From Gammaproteobacteria bacterium HGW-Gammaproteobacteria-11 (GTDB lineage Bacteria > Pseudomonadota > Gammaproteobacteria > Pseudomonadales > Pseudomonadaceae), in contig PGZJ01000002.1 of NCBI GenBank assembly GCA_002840055.1, positions 248,001 to 312,000 on the forward strand: a stretch of DNA of 64,000 bases, written 5' to 3'. The notes beneath the pieces are model-generated. The model did no database searches, had not been told where the DNA came from, and saw only the letters and a list, made by a program, of their open reading frames with translations. Below, piece after piece: positions 29,775 to 40,399 of the stretch. Each line of letters starts with the position of its first letter. Positions within the stretch are counted from its first letter, which is position 1. The position numbers were made by a program, and so were the translations under genes.

Positions 29775-32700
29775 TTAACCGACCCAGACCCGGGCATTGC
29801 GGAACATGCGCATCCAGGCGCCGTCTTCGCTCCAGCTGTCCGGGTACCAGGAGTTCTGCACGCTACGGTATACCCGCTCCGGGTGCGGCATCATGATGGT
29901 GACGCGGCCGTCGCGGGTGGTCAGGCCGGTGATGCCACGCGGTGAGCCGTTGGGGTTGGCCGGGTAGCGTTCGGTCATGCGGCCACGGTTGTCGATAAAG
30001 CGCAGGGCTACGCTGCTGCTGGCTTCACAGGCGTCCACGGCGGCGCTGCTGGCGAACTCGGCGTGACCTTCACCGTGGGCGATGGCGATGGGCATGCGTG
30101 AGCCGACCATGCCCGCGAGGAAGATCGAAGGCGAGGCCTGCACTTCAACCATGGCAACGCGGGCTTCAAACTGCTCCGACTTGTTGCGTACAAAGCGCGG
30201 CCAGTGCTCGCTGCCGGGGATCAGTTCGTGCAGGTTGGAGAGCATCTGGCAGCCGTTGCACACGCCCAGGGTAAAGGTATCCGGGCGTGCGAAGAAGGCG
30301 CTGAAGGCATCGCGGGCGGAGGCATTGAACAGGATGGATTTGGCCCAGCCCTCGCCTGCCCCCAGTACGTCACCGTAGGAGAAACCGCCACAGGCAACCA
30401 GTCCACGGAAGTCAGCCAGATCAACCCGGCCACTGAGGATGTCGCTCATGTGTACGTCGATGGCATTGAAACCGGCGCGGGTGAAGGCGGCGGCCATTTC
30501 TACCTGACCGTTGACGCCCTGCTCGCGCAGGATGGCCACACGGGGTCGCAGGCCGCTGTTGATGTGCGGGGCGGCGACGTTGTCGTTCTGGTCAAAGCTG
30601 AGTTGCGCATCCAGGCCGGGGTTGGCGTCGTCGGCCAGGGCTTCAAACTCCTGATCGGCGCACTCGGCGTTATCGCGCAGCCGCTGAATCTGCCAGCTGG
30701 TTTCGCTCCAGGCCTGTTGCCAGGCGCCGCGCGTGCCACTCACAATGCTGTTGCCGTCATAGGCAAATTCCAGCGTCTGCGGCTGCTGCGGCTGACCAAT
30801 CACCGCGCTGCAATCGCCCAGACCGGCGGCGGCCAATTGGCTGAGCACAGCCTCGGTGTCGCTCTGGCGTACCTGAATCACGGCGCCCAGCTCTTCATTG
30901 AAGAGTACGGCGGGCAGCTCGCTGGCGGCATCGGCCAGTACATCCAGATTGATGTTCAGACCGCAGTGCCCGGCAAAGGCCATTTCCGCCAGGGTGGTGA
31001 GCAGACCGCCGTCGGAGCGGTCATGGTAGGCCAGCAGCAGGTCGTCCTGGTTGAGGCCCTGAATCACCGCGAAGAAGGCTTTCAGGTCGTCGGCGTCGTC
31101 CAGATCAGGGGCGGTCTGGCCAATACGGTTGTAGACCTGGGCCAGCGCCGAGCCGCCCAGACGGTTCTGCCCGCGGCCCAGATCGATGAGGATCAGGTCG
31201 GTATCGCCCTGGTCCAGTCGCAGTTGCGGGGTCAGGGTCTTGCGGATGTCCTGTACCGGGGCGAAGCCAGTGATGACCAGCGACAGCGGCGAGGTCACGC
31301 TCTTGTCTTCGCCAGCCTCATTCCAGCGGGTTTTCATGGACATGGAGTCCTTGCCCACCGGGATGGTAATGCCCAGTTCGGGGCAGAGTTCCATGCCCAC
31401 GGCACGCACGGTATCAAACAACCGGGCATCTTCGCCGGGGTGGCCGGCGGCGGCCATCCAGTTGGCGGACAGGCGAATGTCGGAGAGCTTGTCAATCCGC
31501 GCCGCAGCCAGATTGGTGACGGCTTCGGCAACGGCCATACGGCCGGACGCCGGGGCATCCAGCAGGGCCAGCGGCGTACGCTCGCCCATAGCCATGGCTT
31601 CACCGGTGTACACATCAAAGCTGGCGGCGGTCACGGCACAATCGGCTACCGGCACCTGCCAGGGGCCAACCAGCTGGTCGCGGGCTACCAGACCGGTGAT
31701 GCTGCGGTCACCAATGGTGATCAGGAAGTTCTTGCTGGCCACCGAGGGCAGGCGCAGGACGCGCTGCACAGCTTCTTCCAGCTCTACCGCCGTGGCATCG
31801 AAGTCGTCCTGCGGCTCGGCTTCACGGGTAACGCTGCGGTGCATGCGCGGCGGCTTGCCAAGCAGGACCGAGAGCGGCATATCGACCGGCTGGTTATCAA
31901 AGTGCTGGTCGTTGAGTACCAGCAGTTGCTCTTCGGTGGCTTCACCCACTACCGCATAGGGGCAGCGCTCACGTTCACAGATGGCCTTGAAACGCTCGAA
32001 GTCGGCGTTGTCCACGGCCATCACGTAACGTTCCTGGGATTCGTTGGACCAGATTTCCAGCGGGCTCATGCCCGGCTCGTCATTCGGTACATTGCGCAGT
32101 TCAAAGCGCCCGCCGCGACCACCGTCATTGACCAGCTCGGGGAAGGCGTTGGACAGGCCACCGGCGCCGACGTCGTGGATAAAGGCGATCGGGTTCTTGT
32201 CGCCCAGCTGCCAGCAACGGTCGATGACCTCCTGACAGCGGCGCTCCATCTCCGGATTTTCGCGCTGCACCGAGGCAAAATCCAGGTCTTCGGCGCTGCT
32301 GCCGGTATCCATCGAGGAGGCCGCACCGCCACCCAGACCGATCAGCATGGCCGGGCCGCCAAGCACAATCAGCTTGGCACCGACCGGAATGTCGTTCTTT
32401 TCCACGTGCTCGGCACGGATGTTACCCATGCCGCCGGCAATCATGATCGGCTTGTGGTAACCGCGCACTTCCGGCCCGCGCGGAGAGCTGACGGTCTGCT
32501 CGTAGGTACGGAAATAGCCGGTCAGGTTCGGGCGACCGAATTCGTTGTTGAAGGCGGCGCCGCCCAGCGGGCCGTCGATCATGATCTGCAGCGGGGTAAC
32601 GATACGCCCCGGTTTGCCGTTGTCTTCTTCCCAGGGCTGCACAAAGCCCGGAATACGCAGATTGGAGACAGTAAAACCGACCAGACCGGCCTTGGGCTTG

Positions 32701-33671
32701 CCGCCCCGACCCGTGGCACCCTCATCACGGATCTCGCCGCCGGAGCCGGTCGAGGCGCCGGGGAAAGGCGCGATAGCGGTGGGGTGGTTGTGGGTTTCCA
32801 CCTTCATCAGGATATGTACGGGCTCTTCATGGGCGCGGTATTCGGCGCTGCCCGGCTGCGGGAAGAAACGCCCGGCCACCGAGCCTTCAATAACGGCGGC
32901 ATTGTCCTTGTAGGCGGACAGCACCCCTTCACTGCGCATCTGATAGGTGTTCTTGATCATGCCGAACAGGCTTTTTTCTTCCGCCTGACCGTCGATATCC
33001 CAGGTGGCGTTAAAGATCTTGTGCCGGCAATGCTCGGAATTGGCCTGGGCAAACATCATCAGCTCGACGTCGCTGGGGTTGCGCTTGAGCTCGGTAAAGC
33101 TGCTGACCAGATAATCGATCTCGTCGTCGGCCAGGGCCAGACCCAGTTCGTTGTTGGCCTGTGCCAGTGCCTCACGGCCACCGGCAAGAATATCCACCCG
33201 GTTGAAGGGCTTGGGTACGGCGTGGCTGAACAAGCCGGCCGCGGCCTCAAGATCAGCAAGTACCCGTTCGGTCATGCGGTCATGCAACAACGCCGCGACC
33301 TGCTGCTGCTCGGCTGCGGTCAAGTCACCCGCGACGTAGTAGGCCAGGCCGCGCTCAAGCCGCAGCACCGTACTCAGGCCGCAGTTGTGGGCGATATCCG
33401 TGGCCTTGCTGGACCAGGGCGAAATGGTGCCAAAGCGCGGCACCACCAGAAACAGCTGGCCGCTGGCCTCTTCCACCGCAACCGAGGGGCCGTATTTCAA
33501 TAACCGCGCCAGAACCTGTTCGGTGGTGGCGTCCAGCTCTGCGCTCAACTCGGCAAAGTGCATGAACTCGGCATACACACCGGTCACGCCGGGCACCTTG
33601 GCCTGCAGGCGGGCAAGCAGTTTGTGACGGCGGAAGTCGGAAAGGGCTGGAGTGCCACGCAGAATATGCAT
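29775..33671 (-). CDS. purL: Phosphoribosylformylglycinamidine synthase
   Basis: A 1298-residue large-type FGAM synthase. It converts FGAR, glutamine and ATP to FGAM in de novo purine synthesis. N-terminal PurS-like domain ([19 protein letters not shown]), then two AIRS-type halves with nucleotide motifs ([12 protein letters not shown]-like [46 protein letters not shown]), and the C-terminal class I amidotransferase with GVCNGCQML (catalytic Cys) and MPHPERVYR (His, Glu). The ATG at 33671 is preferred over an upstream ATG at 33749 because it gives the normal PurL start. It diverges from mltF. It is an intact core gene just outside the integron array. Confidence 0.95.
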   Translation of the reverse strand: MHILRGTPALSDFRRHKLLARLQAKVPGVTGVYAEFMHFAELSAELDATTEQVLARLLKYGPSVAVEEASGQLFLVVPRFGTISPWSSKATDIAHNCGLSTVLRLERGLAYYVAGDLTAAEQQQVAALLHDRMTERVLADLEAAAGLFSHAVPKPFNRVDILAGGREALAQANNELGLALADDEIDYLVSSFTELKRNPSDVELMMFAQANSEHCRHKIFNATWDIDGQAEEKSLFGMIKNTYQMRSEGVLSAYKDNAAVIEGSVAGRFFPQPGSAEYRAHEEPVHILMKVETHNHPTAIAPFPGASTGSGGEIRDEGATGRGGKPKAGLVGFTVSNLRIPGFVQPWEEDNGKPGRIVTPLQIMIDGPLGGAAFNNEFGRPNLTGYFRTYEQTVSSPRGPEVRGYHKPIMIAGGMGNIRAEHVEKNDIPVGAKLIVLGGPAMLIGLGGGAASSMDTGSSAEDLDFASVQRENPEMERRCQEVIDRCWQLGDKNPIAFIHDVGAGGLSNAFPELVNDGGRGGRFELRNVPNDEPGMSPLEIWSNESQERYVMAVDNADFERFKAICERERCPYAVVGEATEEQLLVLNDQHFDNQPVDMPLSVLLGKPPRMHRSVTREAEPQDDFDATAVELEEAVQRVLRLPSVASKNFLITIGDRSITGLVARDQLVGPWQVPVADCAVTAASFDVYTGEAMAMGERTPLALLDAPASGRMAVAEAVTNLAAARIDKLSDIRLSANWMAAAGHPGEDARLFDTVRAVGMELCPELGITIPVGKDSMSMKTRWNEAGEDKSVTSPLSLVITGFAPVQDIRKTLTPQLRLDQGDTDLILIDLGRGQNRLGGSALAQVYNRIGQTAPDLDDADDLKAFFAVIQGLNQDDLLLAYHDRSDGGLLTTLAEMAFAGHCGLNINLDVLADAASELPAVLFNEELGAVIQVRQSDTEAVLSQLAAAGLGDCSAVIGQPQQPQTLEFAYDGNSIVSGTRGAWQQAWSETSWQIQRLRDNAECADQEFEALADDANPGLDAQLSFDQNDNVAAPHINSGLRPRVAILREQGVNGQVEMAAAFTRAGFNAIDVHMSDILSGRVDLADFRGLVACGGFSYGDVLGAGEGWAKSILFNASARDAFSAFFARPDTFTLGVCNGCQMLSNLHELIPGSEHWPRFVRNKSEQFEARVAMVEVQASPSIFLAGMVGSRMPIAIAHGEGHAEFASSAAVDACEASSSVALRFIDNRGRMTERYPANPNGSPRGITGLTTRDGRVTIMMPHPERVYRSVQNSWYPDSWSEDGAWMRMFRNARVWVG

Positions 33672-33820
33672 GCTGGTTTCGGCCTCGGGATACTGAACAG
33701 GTGGAAAAAGAAGGCGCATAGGATACCCCATGAAGGCCCTTTGAGCCATGCCAGCGGGCGGACAGAAAACGCAATGTTTTGACGCTATTGCCGACCAACG
33801 CTTTTGCCTATACTGGGCTC

Positions 33821-35266
33821 ATGTCATCCCCGTTGATTCGCCCCGCCCCGCTGCCCCTGTTGGCCGCCCTGCTCAGTGCCCTGCTGCTCAGCGCCTGTGG
33901 CGAGCCGGCATCGCGCATGGAGCAGATCCGCGAAGAAGGCACGCTACGGGTGATCACCCGCAATACGCCGACCACCTATTATCAGGACCGGCATGGCGAT
34001 ACCGGGCTGGAATACGAGCTGGCCAAGCGCTTTGCCGACAGCCTCAATCTTGATCTGCAGATGCTGACCACCAACACCCTGGATGACCTGTATCGGCAAC
34101 TGGCCGAGGAAGATGGCCCGCATATCGCCGCCGCCGGTGTTACCGTGAATCCACAACGCAGTGATCAGGTGCGTTTCTCCGACCCTTATCTGGATGTAAT
34201 CCCCCAGGTGGTCTATCGCCGTGGCGGCCGCCAGCCGCGCTCACTGGAAGACCTGTACGACAAACGCATCATGGTCCTGCGTGGCAGCACCCTGGCCGAC
34301 CAGTTGCGCGCCCTGCAGACCGAGCACCCGCAATTGGTGTTTGAAGAGTCCGATGCGGTGGAGGTGGTGGATCTGCTGCGGCTGGTCAATGACAACGAGA
34401 TTGATCATGCCGTGGTCTATTCCAACGAGCTGGTGGTCAACCAGGCCTTTTACCCGGCAGTGCGTGTCGGCTTCGACCTGTCCGATGCCCGGCCCATGGC
34501 CTGGGCATTACCCAATGACGCCGAAGACAGCCTGCAACAGGCGGTGAATGCCTACTTTGACAGTATTCGCAGTGACGGCACGCTGGACCAACTGATCGAG
34601 CGCTTTTACGGCCACTCGGATGTACTGGATTACGTGGGTGCACGGGCCTTTGCCCGGCATATGCAGCAACGCCTGCCGCGCTATGAGACGCTGTTCCGTC
34701 AGGCCGGCGATCAGTACGGGCTGGACTGGCGCCTGCTGGCCGCCATGGGCTATCAGGAATCACTCTGGGACCCGGATGCGGTGTCCTTTACCGGCGTGCG
34801 TGGCTTGATGATGCTGACCCTGCCGACCGCGCGCTTTGTTGGCGTAACCAACCGCATTGACCCCAAGCAAAGCATCTTTGGTGGCGCCCGCTATCTGGTC
34901 TGGGTACGCGATCAACTGCCCACCGACATCCCCGAGCCTGACCGCACCTGGTTCGCCATGGCCGCCTACAACGTTGGCATCGGCCACCTTGATGACGCCC
35001 GCACCCTGACCCGCAACAACGGCCGCGACCCCAACCGCTGGATCGACGTCAAGGACCACCTGCCCCTGCTCTCGAAGAAGGAGTGGTACACCCAGACCCG
35101 CTACGGCTACGCCCGCGGCGCCGAACCCGTGCATTACGTACAGAACATCCGCCGCTACCACGAAATCCTGCAATGGGTGACCCAGCCGCAATCGGAAATG
35201 GATACCACCGACGCCGAGCAATATCATGCGCCGGGGATCCTGGAGCAGTTACCCCAAGGCTTTTAG
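33821..35266 (+). CDS. mltF: Membrane-bound lytic murein transglycosylase F
   Basis: A 481-residue lipoprotein with two domains. The signal is LLAALLSALLLSACGE (lipobox LSAC). Residues of about 35-265 are a bacterial extracellular solute-binding (ABC) module (LRVITRNTPTTYYQDRHGDT), and residues of about 285-420 are the SLT catalytic module (DWRLLAAMGYQESLWDPDA with catalytic Glu, then GVRGLMMLTLPTAR). It cleaves glycan strands with 1,6-anhydro product formation at the outer membrane. ATG 33821 is used; upstream in-frame ATGs lack signal features. Its stop lies inside a perfect palindrome. Confidence 0.9.
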   Translation: MSSPLIRPAPLPLLAALLSALLLSACGEPASRMEQIREEGTLRVITRNTPTTYYQDRHGDTGLEYELAKRFADSLNLDLQMLTTNTLDDLYRQLAEEDGPHIAAAGVTVNPQRSDQVRFSDPYLDVIPQVVYRRGGRQPRSLEDLYDKRIMVLRGSTLADQLRALQTEHPQLVFEESDAVEVVDLLRLVNDNEIDHAVVYSNELVVNQAFYPAVRVGFDLSDARPMAWALPNDAEDSLQQAVNAYFDSIRSDGTLDQLIERFYGHSDVLDYVGARAFARHMQQRLPRYETLFRQAGDQYGLDWRLLAAMGYQESLWDPDAVSFTGVRGLMMLTLPTARFVGVTNRIDPKQSIFGGARYLVWVRDQLPTDIPEPDRTWFAMAAYNVGIGHLDDARTLTRNNGRDPNRWIDVKDHLPLLSKKEWYTQTRYGYARGAEPVHYVQNIRRYHEILQWVTQPQSEMDTTDAEQYHAPGILEQLPQGF

Positions 35267-35286
35267 CCTTGGGGTAACTGCTCCAG
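35240..35286. terminator. 22-bp-arm perfect palindrome at the mltF stop
   Basis: Arms 35240-35261 and 35265-35286 are perfectly complementary over 22 bases with a three-base loop. The mltF stop TAG (35264-35266) falls at the loop. There is no T-tract on either side. It may act as a bidirectional terminator between mltF and tadA, which converge, or stabilise the 3' end. Confidence 0.6.
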
Positions 35287-35287
35287 C

Positions 35288-35450
35288 TGCAAGCGGCAAG
35301 CTATAAGCGGCAAGCTGCAAGTTGTCCCTAACACCAGCTCCAAGCCCCAAGCGTCAAGCTATAAGCTGTCCGTGCAAACTAATGCTGGTGCTTTTGGGTT
35401 TGCTTTTGGGTTTGCTTGCCGCTTGTAGCTTAAAACTTGTAGCTGGCGGC
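35288..35450. repeat. Intergenic hairpin repeat, CAAGC-type
   Basis: Imperfect repeats AAGCGGCAAGCTATAAGC and AAGCGTCAAGCTATAAGC, and in inverted form GCTTGCCGCTTGTAGC, fill the gap between mltF and tadA. The same units recur at 39325-39497 and near 56650. Confidence 0.7.
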
Positions 35451-35454
35451 GGCG

Positions 35455-35907
35455 CTAGCGCCGCCCTCTAAAAAAGGCTCTGAGCAGTTCCCCACACTCC
35501 TCCGCCAACACCCCCCCTTCCACCTCGATCCGGTGATTCATCCAGGGTTGGGCAAGGACTTGGGATTGGCTGGCGATGGCGCCGGCGCGGGGTTCGGTGG
35601 CGCCGTAGACCAGGCGCTTGATGCGGCTGTGAATCAGTAGCCCGGCACACATGGTGCAGGGCTCCAGCGTCACGTATAGCGTGCTGTCGGGCAGACGATA
35701 GTTGCCCTCGGCCTGGGCGGCGGCGCGCAGCGCAACCATTTCCGCGTGGGCGCTGGGGTCCTGACTACTGATCGGCTGATTGAAACCGCGACCAATGACC
35801 TGACCATTGCGCACCAGCACGGCACCCACCGGCACCTCACCCAGGGCCGCGCCCTGTTGGGCTTCGGCCAGGGCCAGGCGCATGAAGTCGATATCAGCGG
35901 GGGTCAC
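35455..35907 (-). CDS. tadA: tRNA-specific adenosine deaminase TadA
   Basis: A 150-residue enzyme that deaminates A34 of tRNA-Arg(ACG) to inosine. Zinc motifs: HAEMVALRAA (HAE, with catalytic Glu) and EPCTMCAGLL (PCxxC). The N-terminus DFMRLALAEAQQGAALGEVPV GAVLV fits TadA with a start at GTG 35907, although an ATG at 35883 is possible. It follows cysNC with 13 bases between. Confidence 0.93.
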   Translation of the reverse strand: MTPADIDFMRLALAEAQQGAALGEVPVGAVLVRNGQVIGRGFNQPISSQDPSAHAEMVALRAAAQAEGNYRLPDSTLYVTLEPCTMCAGLLIHSRIKRLVYGATEPRAGAIASQSQVLAQPWMNHRIEVEGGVLAEECGELLRAFFRGRR

Positions 35908-35920
35908 ACCGGCGGCCTGA

Positions 35921-37828
35921 TCAGATCAGACCGCGCTCGCGCAGCAGGCCCACCACCCGGTCGACACACTGCTCAAGGTTCAGCTCGGCAGTGTTCAGCA
36001 CCAGATCAGCGTTTTCAGGCGCTTCATAGGGGTAGGACACGCCAGGCACAGTGCCTTCAACGTTGGCTGCATACAGCCCGGAGGGATCACGCTGCTGGCA
36101 CAACTCGAGCGGGGCATCGAGGTGGATCAGCAGGCAGCGCTCGCCGAGGATATAGCGTGCGGTGTCGCGACTGGCCTTGGTTGGCGCAACAAAGGCACCA
36201 ATGGCAATCAGACCCGCTTCGTTGAGCTGACGGGCAATGCGTGCGCCCTTGTGCAGGTTTTCTGCACGGCCGGCGGCATCCTGGCTCAGACCCTTGCTGA
36301 TATCCTGGCGCAGCACCTTGCCGTCCAGCACATAGCAGGCGCGACCCGCATCAAACAGCTTGCGTTCCAGAGCGAAGGCGATGGTGCTCTTGCCGGCGCC
36401 GGACAGGCCGGTAAACAGCAGCGTTACCGGCTCCTGGCCAAAGCGCTGGGCACGCTCACTGGCCGTTACGTGGGCAAAACCGCCGTGGCGACTGCCGCTG
36501 GTGTTCTGTCCGAGCAGGCCCTTGGCGACAATCATGCCGGCACCCACGGTGCCATTGGTCATGCGGTCGATGACGATAAAGGCGCCGCTGGTGCGGTTGG
36601 CGCGGTAATCGTCATAGGCAATCGGACGCTCCAATGACAGCTCCACCCGGCCGATTTCATTAAGGCCCAACTGACCGGCAGCCTGCTTGTCCAGGGTATT
36701 GACGTCAATGCGATGAACAATACGGGTAAAGGAGCCAGGGCTATAGCTGGTGGCGCGTTTGATATCGTATTTGCGGCCAGGCTGCATGGGCTGATCGGCC
36801 ATCCAAACCAGATCGGCTTCGAACTGGTCACCAATCAGCGGCCGGTTGTCGACATGCGCCAGCACGTCGCCACGGGAAATATCGATTTCATCTTCCAGCG
36901 TCAGGGTCACAGCCTGACCGGGGCCGGCGCTTTCCAGCTCGCCGTCGAAGGTAACGATGGACTTGACCCGGCTGCTCTTGCCCGAGGGCAGGACCACCAG
37001 CTCATCACCCTTGTGCACCACACCCGAGGCCAGGGTGCCGGCAAAGCCACGGAAGTTCAGGTTCGGACGGGTGACCAGCTGTACCGGGAAGCGCAGATCG
37101 CTGAGGTTGCGGTCAGCCGAGACTTCCACGGTTTCGAGGATTTCCATCAGCGTCTGGCCGGTATACCAGGGGCTGCGCTCGCTGCGGTTGACCACGTTGT
37201 CGCCCTTGAGGGCCGACATGGGGACAAAGTGCACGCTGTTGCCGTCCAGGGTTTCAAGGCCTTCGGCAAAACTGCGGTAGTCGGCACAGATCTGGTTGAA
37301 TACGCCTTCGTCGAAGTCTTTCAGATCCATCTTGTTGACGGCGACCACGATGTGCTTGATGCCCAACAACGAGGCAATGAAGCTGTGCCGTTTGGTCTGG
37401 GTCTGCACACCGTAACGGGCGTCGATCAGAATGATCGCCAGGTCGCAGGTCGAAGCGCCGGTGGCCATGTTGCGGGTGTACTGTTCATGGCCGGGGGTAT
37501 CGGCAATGATGAACTTGCGCTTGGTGGTGGAGAAATAGCGGTAGGCCACATCAATGGTGATGCCCTGCTCACGCTCGGCCTGCAAGCCATCGACCAGCAG
37601 CGCCAGATCCACTTCTTCACCGGTGGTGCCGGATTTCTTCGAGTCGCGGGTAATGGCTTCCATGTGATCTTCATAGATCATCTTGGAGTCATGCAGCAAA
37701 CGCCCGATCAGCGTACTTTTGCCATCGTCGACGTTGCCGCAGGTCAGAAAGCGCAACAGTTCCTTGCGCTCGTGCTGGGCCAGATAGGCCAGAATGTCTT
37801 CGCTGATCAAATCCGATTGGTGCGACAT
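35921..37828 (-). CDS. cysNC: Bifunctional sulfate adenylyltransferase subunit 1 / APS kinase
   Basis: A 635-residue fusion. Residues 1-435 are CysN, an EF-Tu-like GTPase ([40 protein letters not shown]). Residues of about 445-635 are APS kinase CysC ([28 protein letters not shown]-like [16 protein letters not shown]). With CysD it makes APS from sulfate and ATP using GTP, then phosphorylates it to PAPS. In most Pseudomonas cysD directly precedes cysN; here a small gene and repeats lie between. ATG 37828. Confidence 0.95.
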   Translation of the reverse strand: MSHQSDLISEDILAYLAQHERKELLRFLTCGNVDDGKSTLIGRLLHDSKMIYEDHMEAITRDSKKSGTTGEEVDLALLVDGLQAEREQGITIDVAYRYFSTTKRKFIIADTPGHEQYTRNMATGASTCDLAIILIDARYGVQTQTKRHSFIASLLGIKHIVVAVNKMDLKDFDEGVFNQICADYRSFAEGLETLDGNSVHFVPMSALKGDNVVNRSERSPWYTGQTLMEILETVEVSADRNLSDLRFPVQLVTRPNLNFRGFAGTLASGVVHKGDELVVLPSGKSSRVKSIVTFDGELESAGPGQAVTLTLEDEIDISRGDVLAHVDNRPLIGDQFEADLVWMADQPMQPGRKYDIKRATSYSPGSFTRIVHRIDVNTLDKQAAGQLGLNEIGRVELSLERPIAYDDYRANRTSGAFIVIDRMTNGTVGAGMIVAKGLLGQNTSGSRHGGFAHVTASERAQRFGQEPVTLLFTGLSGAGKSTIAFALERKLFDAGRACYVLDGKVLRQDISKGLSQDAAGRAENLHKGARIARQLNEAGLIAIGAFVAPTKASRDTARYILGERCLLIHLDAPLELCQQRDPSGLYAANVEGTVPGVSYPYEAPENADLVLNTAELNLEQCVDRVVGLLRERGLI

Positions 37829-37852
37829 TAGTTCAATCCCGATCTATGAGCG

Positions 37853-37884
37853 GAAGGCTGAAGGCTGAAGGCTGAAGGCTGGAA
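37853..37884. repeat. GAAGGCT heptamer repeat, four units
   Basis: Four head-to-tail GAAGGCT units followed by GGAAG, just before cysNC. The same CTGAAGGCTG type occurs near 42620 and 38266. It flanks the four-helix-bundle gene on its cysNC side. Confidence 0.8.
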
Positions 37885-37900
37885 GCCCTCCCTTTTGCTC

Positions 37901-38257
37901 TTAGCACTGCTCTGATGTCCGAACGATGTGCCGCTGCAACGCCGTCAACATCGACGCGATACGCTTGCAGCGCCCAACCCATTCCTGACCCAAAGCCCGT
38001 GGTATCAGCCCAACCTCCGTGCCAATGTAAATTTGTGTTCTCAGTTCCGAACAGGACCCCTTGGCCATGTTCAGAAAATGATGTTTTTCCCGGTCACCGC
38101 CTCTGGTCATGCCTTCGGCAATGTTGCTGGGCACTGATAAGGACGATCGCGTGATCTGATCCTTGAAACCATAATCACGGCATCCGGCAAAATGCTTGTA
38201 CACGTCTACCGAAAGCCTTGCTGACAACCGCCAAACATCCAACTTTTCAAAATCCAT
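37901..38257 (-). CDS. Four-helix-bundle protein of the 23S rRNA intervening-sequence family
   Basis: A 118-residue helical protein. DFEKLDVWRLSARLSVDVYK is the family start, followed by SLSVPSNIAEGMTRGG (NIAEG motif) and SELRTQIYIGTEVGL. Homologues are encoded in 23S intervening sequences and near reverse transcriptases of diversity-generating elements; their function is unclear. It sits between cysD and cysNC with repeats on both sides. No ribosomal RNA lies nearby. Confidence 0.8.
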   Translation of the reverse strand: MDFEKLDVWRLSARLSVDVYKHFAGCRDYGFKDQITRSSLSVPSNIAEGMTRGGDREKHHFLNMAKGSCSELRTQIYIGTEVGLIPRALGQEWVGRCKRIASMLTALQRHIVRTSEQC

Positions 38258-38265
38258 TTTCTTTC

Positions 38266-38295
38266 AGCCTCCAGCTTCCAGCTATCAGCGGCTTT
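38266..38295. repeat. CTCCAGCTTCCAGCTATCAGC repeat
   Basis: TCAGCCTCCAGCTTCCAGC is the inverted form of the CTGAAGGCTGGAAG-type unit at 37853. It flanks the four-helix-bundle gene on its cysD side. Confidence 0.6.
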
Positions 38296-38297
38296 TT

Positions 38298-39203
38298 CTA
38301 GAAGTACCCCTGCCGCTTCTTCTCTTCCATCGACCCGGCCTGGTCGTGATCGATGACGCGGCCCTGGCGTTCGGAGGTACGGGTCAGGAGCATTTCCTGG
38401 ATGATGTCTGGCAAGGTCGCGGCGCTGGACTCAACGGCTCCGGTCAAGGGATAACAGCCCAGGGTACGGAAGCGCACCATCTTCATTTGCGGCGTCTCGC
38501 CCGGTTCCAGTGGCATGCGATCGTCATCAACCATGATCAGCGAGCCATTGCGCTCGACCACTGGGCGTTCGGCGGCGAAGTACAGCGGCACCAGCGGAAT
38601 GCTTTCCAGGTAGATGTATTGCCAGATATCCAGCTCGGTCCAGTTCGACAGCGGGAAGACACGGATGCTTTCGCCCTTGTGAACCTTGCCGTTGTAGATG
38701 TTCCACAGCTCCGGACGCTGGTTCTTCGGGTCCCAGCGGTGGTGCTTGTCACGGAAGGAGTAAACCCGTTCCTTGGCGCGGGATTTTTCCTCGTCACGAC
38801 GGGCGCCGCCAAAGGCCGCATCAAAACCATACTTGTCCAGCGCCTGCTTGAGGCCCTGGGTTTTCATGATGTCCGTGTGCACGGCGCTGCCATGGGTAAA
38901 GGGGCCTACGCCCTGGGCCACGCCGTCCGGGTTCTTGTGAACCAGCAGATCAAGATCCATTTCCTTGACGATTTTCTCGCGAAAGCTGTACATCTCGCGG
39001 AATTTCCAGCCGGTATCAACGTGCAACACCGGGAACGGCAAGCGACCAGGATAAAAGGCCTTGCGCGCCAGATGCAGCATCACGGCGGAATCCTTGCCGA
39101 TCGAATAGAGCATGACCGGATTCTGGAACTCGGCCGCCACTTCACGAATGATATGGATGCTTTCCGCTTCCAGTTGCTTCAAATGGGTCAGTTTTTCCAG
39201 CAT
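38298..39203 (-). CDS. cysD: Sulfate adenylyltransferase subunit 2
   Basis: A 301-residue PP-loop ATP-binding enzyme. N-terminus [21 protein letters not shown]-loop [14 protein letters not shown], and the later [13 protein letters not shown] and [13 protein letters not shown] motifs. It works with the CysN GTPase to make APS. ATG 39203 fits E. coli CysD; an upstream ATG at 39266 lacks similarity. It is followed by the four-helix-bundle gene. Confidence 0.95.
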   Translation of the reverse strand: MLEKLTHLKQLEAESIHIIREVAAEFQNPVMLYSIGKDSAVMLHLARKAFYPGRLPFPVLHVDTGWKFREMYSFREKIVKEMDLDLLVHKNPDGVAQGVGPFTHGSAVHTDIMKTQGLKQALDKYGFDAAFGGARRDEEKSRAKERVYSFRDKHHRWDPKNQRPELWNIYNGKVHKGESIRVFPLSNWTELDIWQYIYLESIPLVPLYFAAERPVVERNGSLIMVDDDRMPLEPGETPQMKMVRFRTLGCYPLTGAVESSAATLPDIIQEMLLTRTSERQGRVIDHDQAGSMEEKKRQGYF

Positions 39204-39324
39204 GGCGTACTCACGATCAAAAGGGGAATGTGCTGCTTCCCGAAATTGGATGGCGCATTGTAGCAAAGAGGGTTTCTTATAATAAGCAGGTATTCAAGAA
39301 CCTTGGGCTATAAGCATATACCCC

Positions 39325-39497
39325 AGCGGCAAGCTTCAAGCGACAAGCTACAAGCGACAAGCTACAAGCTAAAACCTACTCTGTGCACCTCTGGAACATT
39401 GCACATTGGACGTATGGATTTACTGTTTTCGCTTTTCGCTTTTTGTTTTTTGTTGCAGCTTGAAGCTTGTAGCTTGTCGCTTGTAGCTTGCGGCTGC
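39325..39497. repeat. Large imperfect hairpin of CAAGCTACAAGCGAC units
   Basis: 39325-39370 contains AAGCGACAAGCTACAAGCG in tandem; 39456-39497 is its inverted complement (GCTTGTAGCTTGTCGCTTG). About 85 bases with poly-T (TTTTTGTTTTTTG) separate them. It occupies most of the 39204-39499 gap upstream of cysD. Confidence 0.75.
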
Positions 39498-39499
39498 TT

Positions 39500-40258
39500 T
39501 CAGACCGGATTATCAATATCAATAAACTCATGCTCCAACCCGAACCGCTCCGCCAAATGCTCGCCCAGCGCCTTGACGCCGTAGCGTTCGGTGGCGTGGT
39601 GGCCGGCGGCGAAGAAGTGGATGCCGTTTTCCCGCGCGGCATGTACGGTGGGTTCGGATACTTCGCCGGTGACAAAGGCATCCACCCCCAGGGCAATGGC
39701 CTTGTCGATATAGCCCTGGGCGGCACCGGTACACCAGGCGATACGCTTGATCGGCCGGTTGTTGCCGGCAATGTGCAGCGGTTCACGGCGCAGTGCAGCG
39801 GCCAGTTGGCCAGCCAGATCGGTGGCGGCCAACGCCTCGGGCAACTCACCATGCAAACCGACCGAACGTGGATTACCTGGTTCCAGTCCACCCAGTATCT
39901 GCCAGCCCATCAGTTCGGCCAGCTGTACGTTGTTACCCAGCTGAGGGTGGACATCCAGCGGCAGATGATAGGCCAGCAGGTTAAGGTCGTTGAGCAACAA
40001 GGCCTTGAGTCGACGCTGCTTGATACCGGTCACCGGGGCTGATTCGCCACGCCAGAAATAGCCATGGTGCACCAGCAACAGGTCGGCACCCGCAGCCACC
40101 GCGGCGTCTACCAATGCCTGGCTGGCGGTAACGCCGGTAATCAACCGGCGAATCTGCGTGCGTCCTTCCACCTGTAAGCCATTGGGGCAATAGTCCTGAA
40201 AAGCCGGACTGTCCAGCAGGCTGTCGCAATAGCTGACCAGTTCACTGCGTTCGACCAT
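39500..40258 (-). CDS. Nif3-like dinuclear metal centre protein
   Basis: A 252-residue Nif3/YbgI-type protein. Metal ligands: LLVHHGYFW (HH), AYHLPLDVHPQLGNN (H, D) and HFFAAGHHATERYG. The family forms toroid hexamers with a dinuclear metal site and may act as GTP cyclohydrolase-like or nucleotide-binding protein; the role is not proven. In Pseudomonas it is next to algW. ATG 40258. Confidence 0.85.
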   Translation of the reverse strand: MVERSELVSYCDSLLDSPAFQDYCPNGLQVEGRTQIRRLITGVTASQALVDAAVAAGADLLLVHHGYFWRGESAPVTGIKQRRLKALLLNDLNLLAYHLPLDVHPQLGNNVQLAELMGWQILGGLEPGNPRSVGLHGELPEALAATDLAGQLAAALRREPLHIAGNNRPIKRIAWCTGAAQGYIDKAIALGVDAFVTGEVSEPTVHAARENGIHFFAAGHHATERYGVKALGEHLAERFGLEHEFIDIDNPV

Positions 40259-40399
40259 GCAAACCTCGCGTTGTCGGTAGGGTGATATTCGCTACAGGGG
40301 CGGCGCATGTGCGCACCGTCACTGTATTATGCGGGCTTTCATCATATACTCTCTGCCAGCAAGCCGCATGCTGGCAGCGGCACTTTCAGGATGGAACGG

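Noticed and set aside
30204-33503. Very long plus-strand open frame (1099 codons) opposite purL
   Set aside because: It is antisense to the intact, strongly conserved purL. Its length comes from the codon bias of purL; it shows no domain and no ribosome-binding site.
33809-33821. Leaderless promoter for mltF from TATACT
   Set aside because: The possible -35 TTGCCG is only 15 bases away; not convincing enough to list.
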